This document shows, one piece after another, positions 51,782 to 60,942 of a DNA stretch of 64,000 bases. How positions within the stretch are numbered: the first letter of the stretch is position 1; every line of letters starts with the position of its first letter. The notes beneath the pieces were generated by a model. The model was not told where the DNA came from. It saw nothing but the letters and a program-made list of their open reading frames with translations, and ran no database searches. A program made the translations under genes and the position numbers. The DNA comes from Nocardia pneumoniae NBRC 100136. GTDB taxonomy: Bacteria > Actinomycetota > Actinomycetes > Mycobacteriales > Mycobacteriaceae. The stretch lies in contig NZ_BAGF01000042.1 in assembly GCF_000308755.1 (NCBI RefSeq), forward strand, positions 1 through 64,000. Reading direction: 5' to 3'.

Positions 51782-53992
51782 TCAGGCGGTCGCCGCGGAC
51801 TCCCGCTCGCTCACCCCACGCTCACCCGCCTCGACCGGCGCACGCGTCACCGCCACCCACGTGTTGTTCACCGCCGCCGCCCCCGAGAACGCGTCCGTCA
51901 ACGCCGGATCATGCAACAGGTTCACATTCGCCCCCGGCAGCGACGCCGCCACCATCCAGCCGACACCCGGCTCCTGATGCCCCCACCCATGCGGAATCGC
52001 CACCGTGCCGACCCGGATATCGTCACTGACCTCCAACGGCACCACGATCGACCCGGTCCGCGAACGCACCGTCACCCGCTCGCCGTCGCCCAACCCGCGC
52101 GCGGCCGCGTCCCGCGGATGCATCAGCGCCGTACAGCGATCCCGCCCCTTCACCATCGCAGGCACATTGTGCAGCCACGAATTGTTGCTGCGCAGATGAC
52201 GGCGGCCGATCAACTTCAAATCGAAGCCATCCGCCGGTGTGGTCAACGCCTTCCCGTCCCGCGCATCCGCCAGCACCTCCCGCGCGGCAGCCACGAAATC
52301 CTCCGGCGCCAAACACACCTTCCGATCCTTCGTCCCGATCAACGACCGCAACCGAGGCCGCAGCGGCCCCAGATCGATCCCCCCAGCCGCCGCACGCGCC
52401 TTACCCACCGTCAACCCCTTGCGACCACGCCGCAACACCCCATACGGGCCCGCCGCCACCCCGACCGCAGCCACCCGCACCGGACTGATCCGATCGAACA
52501 CCCCGTTCAGCACCCGCCCGGTGAACCGGCGCGCGGGCAACGGCACCATTTCGGTGATCAACCGCGCCATGATCTGCCAATCCTCCAACCCGTCGGCGGG
52601 CGGCTCGAACACCCGCGCGTCGAAACGCAGGTTGTTCCGCACGCTGAACAGCGGGAACAAGAGATTGACGTCCTCCCGCTCCAACGGCGAGATCGGCGGC
52701 AAGATGATGTCGGCGTGCCGCGTCGTCTCCGTGACATACATGTCCACGGCCACATAGAAATCCAGCGAATCCAGCGCCGCACCCAACTGACCGCGCTGCG
52801 GCGTCGACAACACCGGATTGCCCGCATACGTGATCATCGCCCGGATCCGCCCCGGGCCCTCGGTCACGATCTCCTGCGCCAACGCCGCCACCGGCAACTC
52901 CGAACGGAACGACTTGTAGGTCCCGGACCGATCCGTCCACGCCCCATACCCCATCGGCAGATACTTCGCATACCGCGCCGCGTCGATCGGCGGCGTAGCG
53001 AACATCTGCCCGCCCGGCCGATCCAGATTCCCGGTCACCGCGTTGATCGTGTTCACCAACCAATGCGTCAGCGTGCCCGTCACCTGCTGACACACTCCGA
53101 TCCGCGCGTACAGCACCGCCGACGGCGCCGCCGCGTGCTCCCGGGCGAGTTGGCGAATCGTCTCCGCGTCCACCCCCGCGTGCGGCGCCATCCGCTCCGG
53201 CTCCGCCTCGGCCACCAGCGCACGCAACCGCTCCCACCCCGTGTTCGCCGCGCGAACAGCCTTCTCGTCACACAGTTCCTCGACGACCAGCACGTGCAAC
53301 ATCGCCAGCAGTAGATACACGTCACCGCCCGGGCACACCGCGACATGCTGATCGGCCAATCGCGCCGTCTCCGTCCGCCGCGGATCGATCACCACCACCT
53401 TCCCACCGCGCCGGCGCACATCACGAATCCGCTGCTTCGCATTCGGCATGGTGGTGATCGACCCATTGGAGACTGCGGGATTCGCCCCCAGAATCACCAG
53501 CCGATCGGTCCGATCGATATCGGTCACCGGCATCAGCACATTCGAGCCGAACATCCGCCAGGCCACGAACTCCTGCGGGAACTGGTCGATCGACGACGCC
53601 GAGAAGAAGTTCCTCGTCAACAACGCCGCACGCAACATCACCGCGTACAGCACCGCCGAACTATGCGCCGCCGGATTGCCCAGATACATGCCGATCGCGC
53701 TGTTGCCGTGCTCCCGGCGCACTTTCCGCAGCCGCCGCCCGATCTCCCGGAACGCCTCGTCCCAACCGATCGGCTCGAACGACGAACCCACCCGCCGCAC
53801 CGGAGTGCGCAACCGATCCGGGTCGTGATGCAACCCGCCCATCGCCGTCGCCTTGGGGCAGATGTACCCCTTCGACAGCACGTCCTCCGGATTGCCCTCG
53901 ATCCGCGTCACCCGGTCACCCTCGACCGTGACCAGGATTCCGCAGTGCGCCTCGCACAACGTGCACTGCCGGGCGATGGTGCTAGCACTCAT
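51782..53992 (-). CDS. Molybdopterin-dependent oxidoreductase (second copy, divergent family)
   Basis: The predicted 736-residue MopB enzyme starts at ATG 53992; GTG 54001 lies nine nt upstream. The [4Fe-4S] ligands are C10-x2-C13-x3-C17-x27-C45. Further motifs are SASSIDQFPQEFVAWRMFG, DIDRTDRLVILGANPAVSNG, VVVIDPRRTETARLAD and IPHGWGHQEPGVGW. No Tat signal is visible. It is a different subfamily from the gene at 48954 and faces it. The SSIDQ region replaces the Cys/Sec ligand of formate dehydrogenases. Electron donors and substrate are unknown. Confidence 0.9.
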   Translation of the reverse strand: MSASTIARQCTLCEAHCGILVTVEGDRVTRIEGNPEDVLSKGYICPKATAMGGLHHDPDRLRTPVRRVGSSFEPIGWDEAFREIGRRLRKVRREHGNSAIGMYLGNPAAHSSAVLYAVMLRAALLTRNFFSASSIDQFPQEFVAWRMFGSNVLMPVTDIDRTDRLVILGANPAVSNGSITTMPNAKQRIRDVRRRGGKVVVIDPRRTETARLADQHVAVCPGGDVYLLLAMLHVLVVEELCDEKAVRAANTGWERLRALVAEAEPERMAPHAGVDAETIRQLAREHAAAPSAVLYARIGVCQQVTGTLTHWLVNTINAVTGNLDRPGGQMFATPPIDAARYAKYLPMGYGAWTDRSGTYKSFRSELPVAALAQEIVTEGPGRIRAMITYAGNPVLSTPQRGQLGAALDSLDFYVAVDMYVTETTRHADIILPPISPLEREDVNLLFPLFSVRNNLRFDARVFEPPADGLEDWQIMARLITEMVPLPARRFTGRVLNGVFDRISPVRVAAVGVAAGPYGVLRRGRKGLTVGKARAAAGGIDLGPLRPRLRSLIGTKDRKVCLAPEDFVAAAREVLADARDGKALTTPADGFDLKLIGRRHLRSNNSWLHNVPAMVKGRDRCTALMHPRDAAARGLGDGERVTVRSRTGSIVVPLEVSDDIRVGTVAIPHGWGHQEPGVGWMVAASLPGANVNLLHDPALTDAFSGAAAVNNTWVAVTRAPVEAGERGVSERESAATA

Positions 53993-54138
53993 GGATTTCA
54001 CCTTCTGCCGGGTCGCTTCCCACAGGCTAACCGGGGGCCACCGCTCCCGTACAGGGCTCTATGTTCCGCCGCCCATCGGGTCACAACCTCCCGCGCGCTC
54101 GGCGCCACACCGCCGTAGCCGAGACGCAGGGGAGCGAG

Positions 54139-54819
54139 CTACACGTTCGAGGTGGTGGCGCCGCTGGCGACAGTTTCCGCCTTCGGTGCGGCGAATCCGG
54201 GCAAGAACCGATTCGCCGTGGGAATCATCAGGTGAATCAGCGGGCCGATCCCGAACGCGTACACCAGAGTTCCGATACCGACGCTGCCGCCGAGCACCCA
54301 CCCGACCGCCAACACCGTCACCTCGATCGCCGTACGCACCACCCACACCGATTCACCGGTCCGCCGAACCAGGCCGGTCATCAGCCCATCGCGCGGACCC
54401 GGACCCATACCGGCCCCGATATACAACACACTCGCCACAGCGTTCAGCACCACCGCGACACCCATCGCACCCACCCGCACCGCCAGCGAATCCCACGACG
54501 GCAACCACGCCAGCCCCGCATCCACCGACAGCGCGATCACCACGACATTGCTGACCGTGCCCAGTCCCGGCAACTGCCGCAACGGAATCCACGCCAGCAG
54601 CACCACGACACCGGTAATCGCCGTCACCGCACCGAAACTGATCGGCACATGCCGCGCGACTCCCTGATGGAACACATCCCACGGATCCAGCCCGAGCCCC
54701 GCCCGCACCATCACCGCCATAGAAAACCCGTACAACCACAACCCGACGTACAACGCGATCAACCGACGAACCAGCACCCCTCCAGCCTCGCTCCAACTGG
54801 ACCCGGAAACCAGAGCCAC
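54139..54819 (-). CDS. YczE/YitT-like membrane protein
   Basis: The product has about 226 residues from GTG 54819; GTG 54777, just before the first helix, is an alternative. Several hydrophobic helices are seen: LIALYVGLWLYGFSMAVMV, ITGVVVLLAWIPLR and GVAVVLNAVASVLYIG. LGLDPWDVFHQGVARH and GMGPGPRDGLMTGL are the family signature. YczE-type proteins are integral membrane proteins of unclear transport role. The last 25 residues are polar. It is separate from the molybdoenzyme gene in direction and spacing. Confidence 0.82.
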   Translation of the reverse strand: MALVSGSSWSEAGGVLVRRLIALYVGLWLYGFSMAVMVRAGLGLDPWDVFHQGVARHVPISFGAVTAITGVVVLLAWIPLRQLPGLGTVSNVVVIALSVDAGLAWLPSWDSLAVRVGAMGVAVVLNAVASVLYIGAGMGPGPRDGLMTGLVRRTGESVWVVRTAIEVTVLAVGWVLGGSVGIGTLVYAFGIGPLIHLMIPTANRFLPGFAAPKAETVASGATTSNV

Positions 54820-55027
54820 TCACCAATCACTGGCCCGCAAAACAGAATCCACCGCGCCGCTCATCGCAGTCCGACAGTGCAGTTCATTTCATCACTGTGA
54901 CGTTTCCGTGCGACCAGTCGAGAGAGCCAGGGGAGAGGTATCTAGCGAATTCACAATACTCACCCGTCATCACGAAGACCGCCGAGAATTGCCACCAGCC
55001 GATCCAGGTGACGCTCGACGACCCGCC

Positions 55028-55528
55028 TCAGGCCGAGCGGCGCGTGCGATGCTCGGCGACGTGCACCCGATTCGAACAGCGCGTCGAGCAGAACCGGCGC
55101 CGCCCGTTGCGGGAGGTGTCGATGAACACCAGCCCGCAACCGGCCCGGGCACAGCGCCCGATACGGTTCGGATCCTCGCAGAACAGCTCCGCGAGCCCCG
55201 CCGCGGTGTACGCCTTCACCCGCTCATCCATCGGCGCATCTTCACGCGCGTAGTGCAGGTGCGGCTCGCGTCCGTCGTGCGTGGAGATATACGGCTGACT
55301 CGTGGTCTCCGCCAAAAGCGCGTTCAGCAGTTCCACGCTGGGCTTGCTGAACACCTCGTCGAGTCTGGTTATCCACCGCCGCAGTTCGGCGAGCTGGCGG
55401 GCATTCAACGACCCGAGCGGTTTGTATCCGGATTCGTCCAGCAACCGGATCAGGTCTTGCTCCGGCCCCGCGTTCACCAGCCGGGCGGCCAACTCGGCCG
55501 CCGCTCCGCCGTAAGGGTTGAAATGCAC
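55028..55528 (-). CDS. CGNR zinc-finger (ABATE) protein
   Basis: The predicted 166-residue protein starts MHFNPYGG. The N-terminal half is a helical ABATE-type domain. The C-terminus CARAGCGLVFIDTSRNGRRRFCSTRCSNRV is the CGNR zinc finger (CSNR here), with four Cys. Members are putative stress-responsive transcription factors in actinobacteria and proteobacteria. It overlaps nothing and is followed by the start of a short zinc-ribbon ORF on the other strand, 25 nt away. Targets unknown. Confidence 0.88.
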   Translation of the reverse strand: MHFNPYGGAAAELAARLVNAGPEQDLIRLLDESGYKPLGSLNARQLAELRRWITRLDEVFSKPSVELLNALLAETTSQPYISTHDGREPHLHYAREDAPMDERVKAYTAAGLAELFCEDPNRIGRCARAGCGLVFIDTSRNGRRRFCSTRCSNRVHVAEHRTRRSA

Positions 55529-55553
55529 AAAGCCATTACATCAGTCTGGGATC

Positions 55554-55733
55554 ATGATCGCTATCTGCCCAGCCTGCCGCTGGCCCGAACCCGTTTCGAT
55601 CTCCGCACACGGCCCCGTGCGCTACCTGCGTTGCGTCTGCGGCCAATGGCTGATCAGCGAAAACGGCACTGTTGTCGCCACCGCGGGACACAGCACACTC
55701 GGCGATGAGACGATGCCACCCGGCGCAGCATGA
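55554..55733 (+). CDS. Small zinc-ribbon protein
   Basis: The predicted 59-residue protein (ATG 55554) has two CxxC-like pairs: CPACRWPE at the start and YLRCVCGQWL near residue 30, followed by strands SENGTVVATAG. This is the pattern of short actinobacterial zinc-ribbon proteins. It is divergent from the CGNR gene, whose start is 25 nt away, so they may share a regulatory region. No ribosome site is clear. Function unknown. Confidence 0.55.
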   Translation: MIAICPACRWPEPVSISAHGPVRYLRCVCGQWLISENGTVVATAGHSTLGDETMPPGAA

Positions 55734-56065
55734 GCAGCCCAAATATTCGCAAACTTCACAGCCGCAAAGGGATTCGGTTACCGCAAAGATCCTGCCACCA
55801 ATATGCGGCCACGCGAGCGCAACTCCGCAACGCGGTGACAGTGCGCCGACACCCAGCGGTCAGTCCCGGCAGACAGCCGCCGACGATCGAGCAACGAACG
55901 CAAGACGCGATCACGCAGCCGCTCATGGGCCACGCCGAAATTACCGCCGATAATCGACATTATGTCAACTAGAGGCTGCGGATCGCCCATGCCCGCATTC
56001 ACTGGCCACTTCCCCGTCTCGGTGCCGGACCAACCCCGCACGATGGTCCGGCACCGAGAGACAGT
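55734..56065. other. 332-bp stretch without a supported gene
   Basis: The zinc-ribbon stop overlaps an ATG (55730) whose 80-residue frame ends LMGHAEITADNRHYVN, which loosely resembles the C-terminus of tyrosine recombinases. A minus-strand frame at 55792-55974 is also open (60 residues). GC content is lower than around it and no ribosome sites are seen, so neither is called as a gene. Confidence 0.4.
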
Positions 56066-57100
56066 TCAGGACAGTGTGTCGGCCAACTCCGCGTGGAGGT
56101 CGAACAAGGCCGGAATCTGATCTGCCGGGCGGCGACCCATGCCGCACTCGGTGGCGATGCCGAATTCGGGTACGGCGGTGCGGGCCGCTTCGATGCGTTG
56201 CAACGCTCCCGCCCGGCCGTCGGTAGCGTGGACCAAGCCGAGATAGAGGTCGGTTTCGGGCGGAAGGGCAAGGTCGGCAAGGGGTTTGAAGTACTCGGCG
56301 TCGGTGCGCGAACGCGGAACCGGCAGGTGGATCCACTGGACAGGCCGGTCCAGCCCGGCCAGGATGCGTCCCGCTACCGCGGCCAGCCGGCCGGTGTCGA
56401 CGGGTTCGGCGAAATGGCGGTGGCCGAAGTCGCCGTAGCAGAGGTGATAACCGAGTTCGACCGGTTCGGGCACCGCGGCGCCCAGCCGGACGAGCCGCTT
56501 CCCCACTTCCTCGAGCTGGGTCGGATAGTCGGTTCCGAACCAGGACGGGAACACACCCTCGAAGATCGCGAACTCCACAGCGGTATCCCATTGCACCGCA
56601 AGCTCGTCAGCCGGGATGCCATCGAGGATGACGGCGAGCTCGGCGAGCAGTTGCGCCTCGTACCGGCGCTCCAACTCCCCCTGCGGTCCCGCGACGAAGG
56701 CCCCGATCACCGCGATCGGAGTCGGCAAGCACACCTGGAATCGGGTGCCTTCCGGGATCGTTCCGTCCTCGCGGAGCTGTCGGAACACTTGCCATGACTC
56801 CAGAGCGGCATCCGCGTATCCCAGCGGACCGAAGTCGATCGATGCCGCGTCCACGCCCGGCTTGGGTTGCACCCGTTCGCTGGGCCCGTATTCCGGGCTC
56901 GGCGGCGGGACGGTTTCCAGGTCCGGATGCGCTTGCATCTTGGGCAGCTGCCAGACCACCCAGTTGTCGCGCACACCGGTTTCCCCGTCCGGAATGCGCT
57001 TCAACCGGGTCCCGATCCGCCGCGCCGCTTCCGAGAAAACCGTCCGTGCATTCGCCAACGGCACACTGCCGCACAGATGGACTCCGCGACCCCTACCCAC
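56066..57100 (-). CDS. MetE/UROD-fold (TIM-barrel) protein
   Basis: The product has 344 residues from GTG 57100, chosen because AGGAGG lies six nt upstream; the ATG at 57118 overlaps that site. It has VHLCGSVPLANARTVFSEAA, IPDGETGVRDNW, FQVCLPTPIAVIGAF, AVQWDTAVEFAI and YHLCYGDFGHRHFAEP, then VHATDG and FGIATECGMGRR. These match cobalamin-independent methionine synthase/uroporphyrinogen decarboxylase-like barrels that bind a thiol or methyl donor. Only one barrel is present, so it is not a full MetE. The reaction is unknown. Confidence 0.85.
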   Translation of the reverse strand: MGRGRGVHLCGSVPLANARTVFSEAARRIGTRLKRIPDGETGVRDNWVVWQLPKMQAHPDLETVPPPSPEYGPSERVQPKPGVDAASIDFGPLGYADAALESWQVFRQLREDGTIPEGTRFQVCLPTPIAVIGAFVAGPQGELERRYEAQLLAELAVILDGIPADELAVQWDTAVEFAIFEGVFPSWFGTDYPTQLEEVGKRLVRLGAAVPEPVELGYHLCYGDFGHRHFAEPVDTGRLAAVAGRILAGLDRPVQWIHLPVPRSRTDAEYFKPLADLALPPETDLYLGLVHATDGRAGALQRIEAARTAVPEFGIATECGMGRRPADQIPALFDLHAELADTLS

Positions 57101-57800
57101 CGCAACCCTCCTAGACATGGCCTATCGCTGCTCGGCGCCGACCTGGCCGAAACCAGTCAGTTGCCACGTACCCTCGCCAGGCGCGGATCGACAGCGCGGC
57201 AACCAGTCAGGTCGCGCCACGCGATGCAGCGTAGGCGCGGACAGAACGCCCGATTCCCCATCTCTGGGAAACAGCGAGCCACCGGTTCACTGGCGGAATG
57301 CGGCGCCGTCAGGACCCCACGCCGATCGCGGACTGAACGCGGTCGGCAGCGCACCGTAGCTCGACTCCGAGAACATCTACACTCCCCCAGTCCACCCCCT
57401 GTCTTTGCGGTTTTGGAACGGAAAGATGGGTTCATTGCGGACATTTGGATAGGTGGAGTTATATGCATATATACGCAGATTTACGTATCCAAATGTTTTG
57501 CATCCGATCTCTGGGTTAAGTCGAACCGCCACAGTCGCGTGAAACACTCGAGCCACTTGCCAGACCGGCGACAGCTCGATGGTTGACCGCGCTGCTTCCC
57601 CGCCGCACTCTTCGGCACGCCGACAAACACTCCCCTACCCCGCCCCATCGCGAGAGTTCTCGCCACAAAACGGATCCCCCGAAGGCGAGCTCGGAAGTTG
57701 AATGCAGAGGAACGCTCGGCCTACCCGAACACCTTCCCGGGTTGATCTCCGGCGCAAGGCTATTCGCGTACGGATAACGGGGTGAACTAATGTTCGATCG
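57101..57800. other. 700-bp non-coding stretch with an AT-rich inverted repeat
   Basis: No frame here has a convincing start, ribosome site or motif. The only clear structure is the AT-rich inverted repeat at 57441-57496. The frames on both strands at 57516-57812 and 57583-57777 are Arg/Ser/Gly-rich and look like shadows. GC content drops at 57400-57520. Confidence 0.5.
57441..57496. repeat. Perfect 11-bp inverted repeat around an AT-rich core
   Basis: ACATTTGGATA (57441-57451) and TATCCAAATGT (57486-57496) are exact reverse complements. The core contains the 12-bp palindrome TATATGCATATA (57460-57471). The right arm overlaps a motif (57479-57501) that recurs at 58607-58629. It may be an operator for the hydrolase gene at 57801 or a trace of a mobile element. 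Confidence 0.65.
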
Positions 57801-58517
57801 GTGCTCGGACATTCACATGCGACCAGCGGCGCGTTGGCCTGGTCGGCGGCGGCAGCGGTGCTGCCGGTTACGGTACTGACCTACCCGGCTCTGCAGGATG
57901 CGACGGGGCATCTCGGGACGGTCGATCTGCTGCTGGGCGCGTTTCTCACCGCGGGTGCGGCGCTGCTCCCGGATGCGGACCATCCTGACGGCACGATCGC
58001 GCACGCGTTGGGTCCGATTACGCATACGGCATGCCAGCTCATTTCCTGGATCTCGGGCGGGCATCGCCACGCCACGCATTCTTTCGCGTTCGTCGCGGCC
58101 GTCGCATTCGGCACCTGGGCAGGCGAGCATTGGCTCGGTCGCTGGTTCACCCTGAGCCTGGTCTTCTTCCTGCTGTCCTTGGCCGTGCGTGCGTTGCATC
58201 TGTGCCCGCCCGGCAACGGCTTCGAGTCCTGGGGGCCGATCGTCGTTCTCGCGACCGGAGGCACCTTCGCGATGGAGCACTGGATCGCCGACAAACCGGT
58301 CTGGCTGCCCTTCGCGGTGGGCTTGGGCGCGTTGGCCCACTTGCTGGGCGACTGTCTCACCGACCGCGGTTGCCGCCTGTTCTGGCCCTTCGACATCCGC
58401 GTCAGCTTCCCGATCATCGATCGAACCGGCAACAAGGTCGAAACCTGGATCGTCTCACCGCTTTTCACACTCGGCACGCTCGCCATCCTGTGGTACACCA
58501 TCACCCACCAGCCCTGA
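57801..58517 (+). CDS. YdjM/DUF457-type membrane-associated metal-dependent hydrolase
   Basis: The predicted 238-residue protein starts at GTG 57801. It begins MLGHSHATSGALAW and has LLPDADHPDGTIA, GGHRHATHSFAF and GLGALAHLLGDCLTDRG, the His and Asp motifs of LexA-regulated YdjM-like hydrolases, which sit in the membrane with four or five helices. The active residues are present. Substrate unknown; a lipid or phosphoester role is inferred for the family. It is flanked by AT-rich repeats on both sides. Confidence 0.85.
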   Translation: MLGHSHATSGALAWSAAAAVLPVTVLTYPALQDATGHLGTVDLLLGAFLTAGAALLPDADHPDGTIAHALGPITHTACQLISWISGGHRHATHSFAFVAAVAFGTWAGEHWLGRWFTLSLVFFLLSLAVRALHLCPPGNGFESWGPIVVLATGGTFAMEHWIADKPVWLPFAVGLGALAHLLGDCLTDRGCRLFWPFDIRVSFPIIDRTGNKVETWIVSPLFTLGTLAILWYTITHQP

Positions 58518-58606
58518 CGAACAACACCTGAAACCCGCGTCCGCCGCTATCGGATCCCGGCCGAGGCGATGGCGGCGGGTCAGTCGAAACATTGTTAAAT
58601 GCGAAT

Positions 58607-58629
58607 ATCTACGTAAGCAGATGCTTTGC
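58607..58629. repeat. Second copy of an AT-rich 23-bp motif
   Basis: These 23 bp match the motif at 57479-57501 at 18 positions (consensus ATYTACGTAWSCARATGYTTTGC). The pair brackets the YdjM-like gene at 57801-58517. Both lie in AT-rich spots of otherwise GC-rich DNA. Confidence 0.5.
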
Positions 58630-58760
58630 TGCCTCCACGTTGTCGATCATCGACGTAGGTCCCTTTCGCTTCCTTCCTGCTTACGTCGACCAAACCCCGC
58701 CCTCCCCTGCTGGCGTCGTTTTCCCGGAGAACTCCGCACTCCCCCGGCTACCCTGATCGC

Positions 58761-59759
58761 ATGCTTGCCTCGACAATGCGGCCACAGCGCTGGACGCCGC
58801 CTCCCGCTCCGGCTCGCGCCCGTCAAACCCGCAGCGTTCCTCCCCTTCCGGAGGTCAGAAGGATCGAGCTGCCCGGAGCGGGCCCCGAGGACGTGGTGCG
58901 CTCCCCCGGCGGCAGGATCCTCGCGGGCACCGACGATGGCGCGATTCTCAGCATCGATCCGGCGACCGGCGATGTGCGCGAGCTGGCGAACACCGGCGGC
59001 CGTCCGCTGGGTCTGCACGCCGATGCCGATGGTCGGGTGCTGATCTGCGATTTCGAGCGCGGACTGCTGGAGTTGGATACCGAAGGCACGCTGACGGTGC
59101 TGGTCGACGAGGTCGACGGTGAGCGTCTCCGGTTCGCCAGTAACGTCGTTCGCGATACTGACGGCACGATCTACTTCTCGTCGTCGTCCCGCCGGTATTC
59201 CCTGGCCGAGTACATGGGCGACATCCTGGAGCACTCCGGCACGGGCCGCCTGTTCCGCCGCGATTCCTCGGGCTCGGTGGAGACGCTGATCGACGACCTT
59301 CAGTTCGCCAACGGCGTCGTCGTCGCGCCCGACCGTTCCTGCGTGCTGGTGGCTGAGACCGGCGGCTACCGGGTGACTCGCTACTGGCTGACCGGCCCGA
59401 AGGCGGGAACGTGGGACCGGCTGATCGAGAACCTGCCCGGATTCCCGGACAATATGGGTCTCGGCAGCGACGGCTTGGTCTGGATCACGCTGCCTTCACC
59501 GCGGAATCCATTGTTGGACCGTCTTCTTCCGTTGCCTGGCATTCTGCGGCGCATCGTGTGGACGCTGCCGGAGTGGGTGCAGCCGAAGCCCGCGCGAACG
59601 GTGTGGGTGATGGCGGTCGATTTCGACGGCAAGGTCGTGCACGATCTGCAAGTCGAAGGAACGAACTACTCGATGGTGACCGGTGTGGTCGAGCAGGACG
59701 GCGTGCTGTATCTGGGTAGCCTCACCGAGTCGGCGGTGGCCGTGTCCCGGGTACCGTAG
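58761..59759 (+). CDS. SMP-30/strictosidine-synthase-like beta-propeller
   Basis: The predicted 332-residue protein starts at ATG 58761; ATG 58776 is also possible. It has propeller strands such as GPEDVVRSPGGRILAGTDDG, LGLHADADGRVLICDFERG, SNVVRDTDGTIYFSSSSRRY, FANGVVVAPDRSCVLVAET and GFPDNMGLGSDGLVWITLP. These are the strictosidine-synthase/gluconolactonase family, six-bladed metal-binding propellers that open lactones or bind small molecules. No clear signal peptide is present. A dispersed repeat lies right after it. Function unknown. Confidence 0.88.
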   Translation: MLASTMRPQRWTPPPAPARARQTRSVPPLPEVRRIELPGAGPEDVVRSPGGRILAGTDDGAILSIDPATGDVRELANTGGRPLGLHADADGRVLICDFERGLLELDTEGTLTVLVDEVDGERLRFASNVVRDTDGTIYFSSSSRRYSLAEYMGDILEHSGTGRLFRRDSSGSVETLIDDLQFANGVVVAPDRSCVLVAETGGYRVTRYWLTGPKAGTWDRLIENLPGFPDNMGLGSDGLVWITLPSPRNPLLDRLLPLPGILRRIVWTLPEWVQPKPARTVWVMAVDFDGKVVHDLQVEGTNYSMVTGVVEQDGVLYLGSLTESAVAVSRVP

Positions 59760-59773
59760 CGACGGTGCGCCGA

Positions 59774-59847
59774 GCGCCTCGCCGGCGCTCGGCTCCGGCA
59801 TGCGCGATGCGCGCTGTGTTCATGATCGCTCGCTGCGCTCGCTCATG
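59774..59847. repeat. Single copy of the dispersed repeat seen at 32428-32664
   Basis: This unit has GCGCCTC, GGCGCTCGGCTCCGGCA and GATCGCTCGCTGCGCTCGCTCATG, in the same order as the tandem units upstream of hmuT. It lies between two convergent genes, directly before the stop of the gene at 59851. Confidence 0.65.
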
Positions 59848-59850
59848 GCG

Positions 59851-60942
59851 CTAGAGCAGATCTTCGGGGTCGGCGTCGGCTTCGAGACGGACATCGGCGG
59901 CGAACCGGGATTCGGGGTCGTCACCGTCGGTGTGGGCGGCGTAGAGCAGCAGGCAGCCGCGGATGCCGTCGAGGAGGTCCTCCAGGAGGTCGAGTGCGGG
60001 ACGCGCTGGGTCGAGGCGGCTGATGCGGAAGCTGGTGAGCATCGCCTCCCGTGTGTCGGCGTCCACGCCGAACCGGTGTGCCTGCGCTTCGATGTCGGCT
60101 ACCCGGGCGACGAGGCTCCACGGCGCGGGGACGCGGCCTTCGTGCACGGCCATGGCTTCGGCGATCAGGTCGAGGACGACCTCGGTGGGCGTGTCGCCCG
60201 CGGCGAGTCGTTCGAGGACGAGGGTGGGGGTTTCGACCTGGAGTGCTTCGATCTCGTCGGCTTCGGCGACGACATCGGTGGTGGGTACGTTCGCGGCCTC
60301 GCCGGCGACCTCGGCCGCGGCGTACAGCCAGTGTGCGGCGGCGACGGACGCGGAAGCCGGGTCGAGTTCGGTGAACAGTTCGATGGTGCCGAGCGGGTCG
60401 GCGCGCAGGAGGGCGTCGGCGGCGTGGACTTGGGCCGGGGACACGTCCGGGCGGGACAGTTCGACGGCTTGGCGGGCTCGGCCGGAGAGGTCGCCGCGTT
60501 CGGCGGATTCGATGGCTTCCTGTTCCGCGCGTACTTCGGCGATGAGGGTGTCGCGCAGGGCGTCGTCGTCGATGTCGTGCAGGGTGCGTCCGATGCGGTG
60601 GGCGGATTCGACGACTCCGCTGTAGGAGACGACGAGGCCTTCGTCGGTGGGCAGGTTGGGGCTGCGGAGTCCTGCTTCGACTTCTTTGAAGTTTCTGCGT
60701 TCATCGGCGCGCCGCCATGCTTCGCTGTTGGGGACGTCCGGGTCGCCGGCGGCGCTGGCCGGGTGGGTGTAGGTGCGCCACTGGAACCGCGACAGGGTGG
60801 TCAGGTTCGACGCCAGATCGGTTGCCTGGTCGGTGGTCACCTGCGGGGGCAGTGTGGCGACCGTGTGGGCGAGGTCGCCTCGTCCGGTCGCCCAGATGGC
60901 GACGAGGGCGGTGCGGTCGGCATCGAATGCGTATCTGGTCAC
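59851..60942 (-). CDS. Unrecognised acidic helical protein
   Basis: The frame extends to ATG 61269, but the first 109 residues there are Pro/Arg/His/Thr-rich and of unusual composition. GTG 60942 starts a 363-residue protein that begins TRYAFDADRTALVAIWATG and has ordinary composition. The C-terminal part is helical and very acidic (DPESRFAADVRLEADADPEDLL). No family was recognised, and there is no signal peptide or membrane segment. If the short start is used, 60943-61286 is a 344-bp gap with no other gene. It converges on the strictosidine-like gene. Confidence 0.65.
   Translation of the reverse strand: MTRYAFDADRTALVAIWATGRGDLAHTVATLPPQVTTDQATDLASNLTTLSRFQWRTYTHPASAAGDPDVPNSEAWRRADERRNFKEVEAGLRSPNLPTDEGLVVSYSGVVESAHRIGRTLHDIDDDALRDTLIAEVRAEQEAIESAERGDLSGRARQAVELSRPDVSPAQVHAADALLRADPLGTIELFTELDPASASVAAAHWLYAAAEVAGEAANVPTTDVVAEADEIEALQVETPTLVLERLAAGDTPTEVVLDLIAEAMAVHEGRVPAPWSLVARVADIEAQAHRFGVDADTREAMLTSFRISRLDPARPALDLLEDLLDGIRGCLLLYAAHTDGDDPESRFAADVRLEADADPEDLL

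Noticed and set aside
54022..54030. AGGCTAACC as an IdeR half-site before the second molybdoenzyme
   Set aside because: Only one half-site is present; the other side does not match.
57516..57812. 98-residue minus-strand frame before the YdjM-like gene
   Set aside because: No ribosome site or motif; Arg/Ser/Gly-rich shadow of non-coding DNA.
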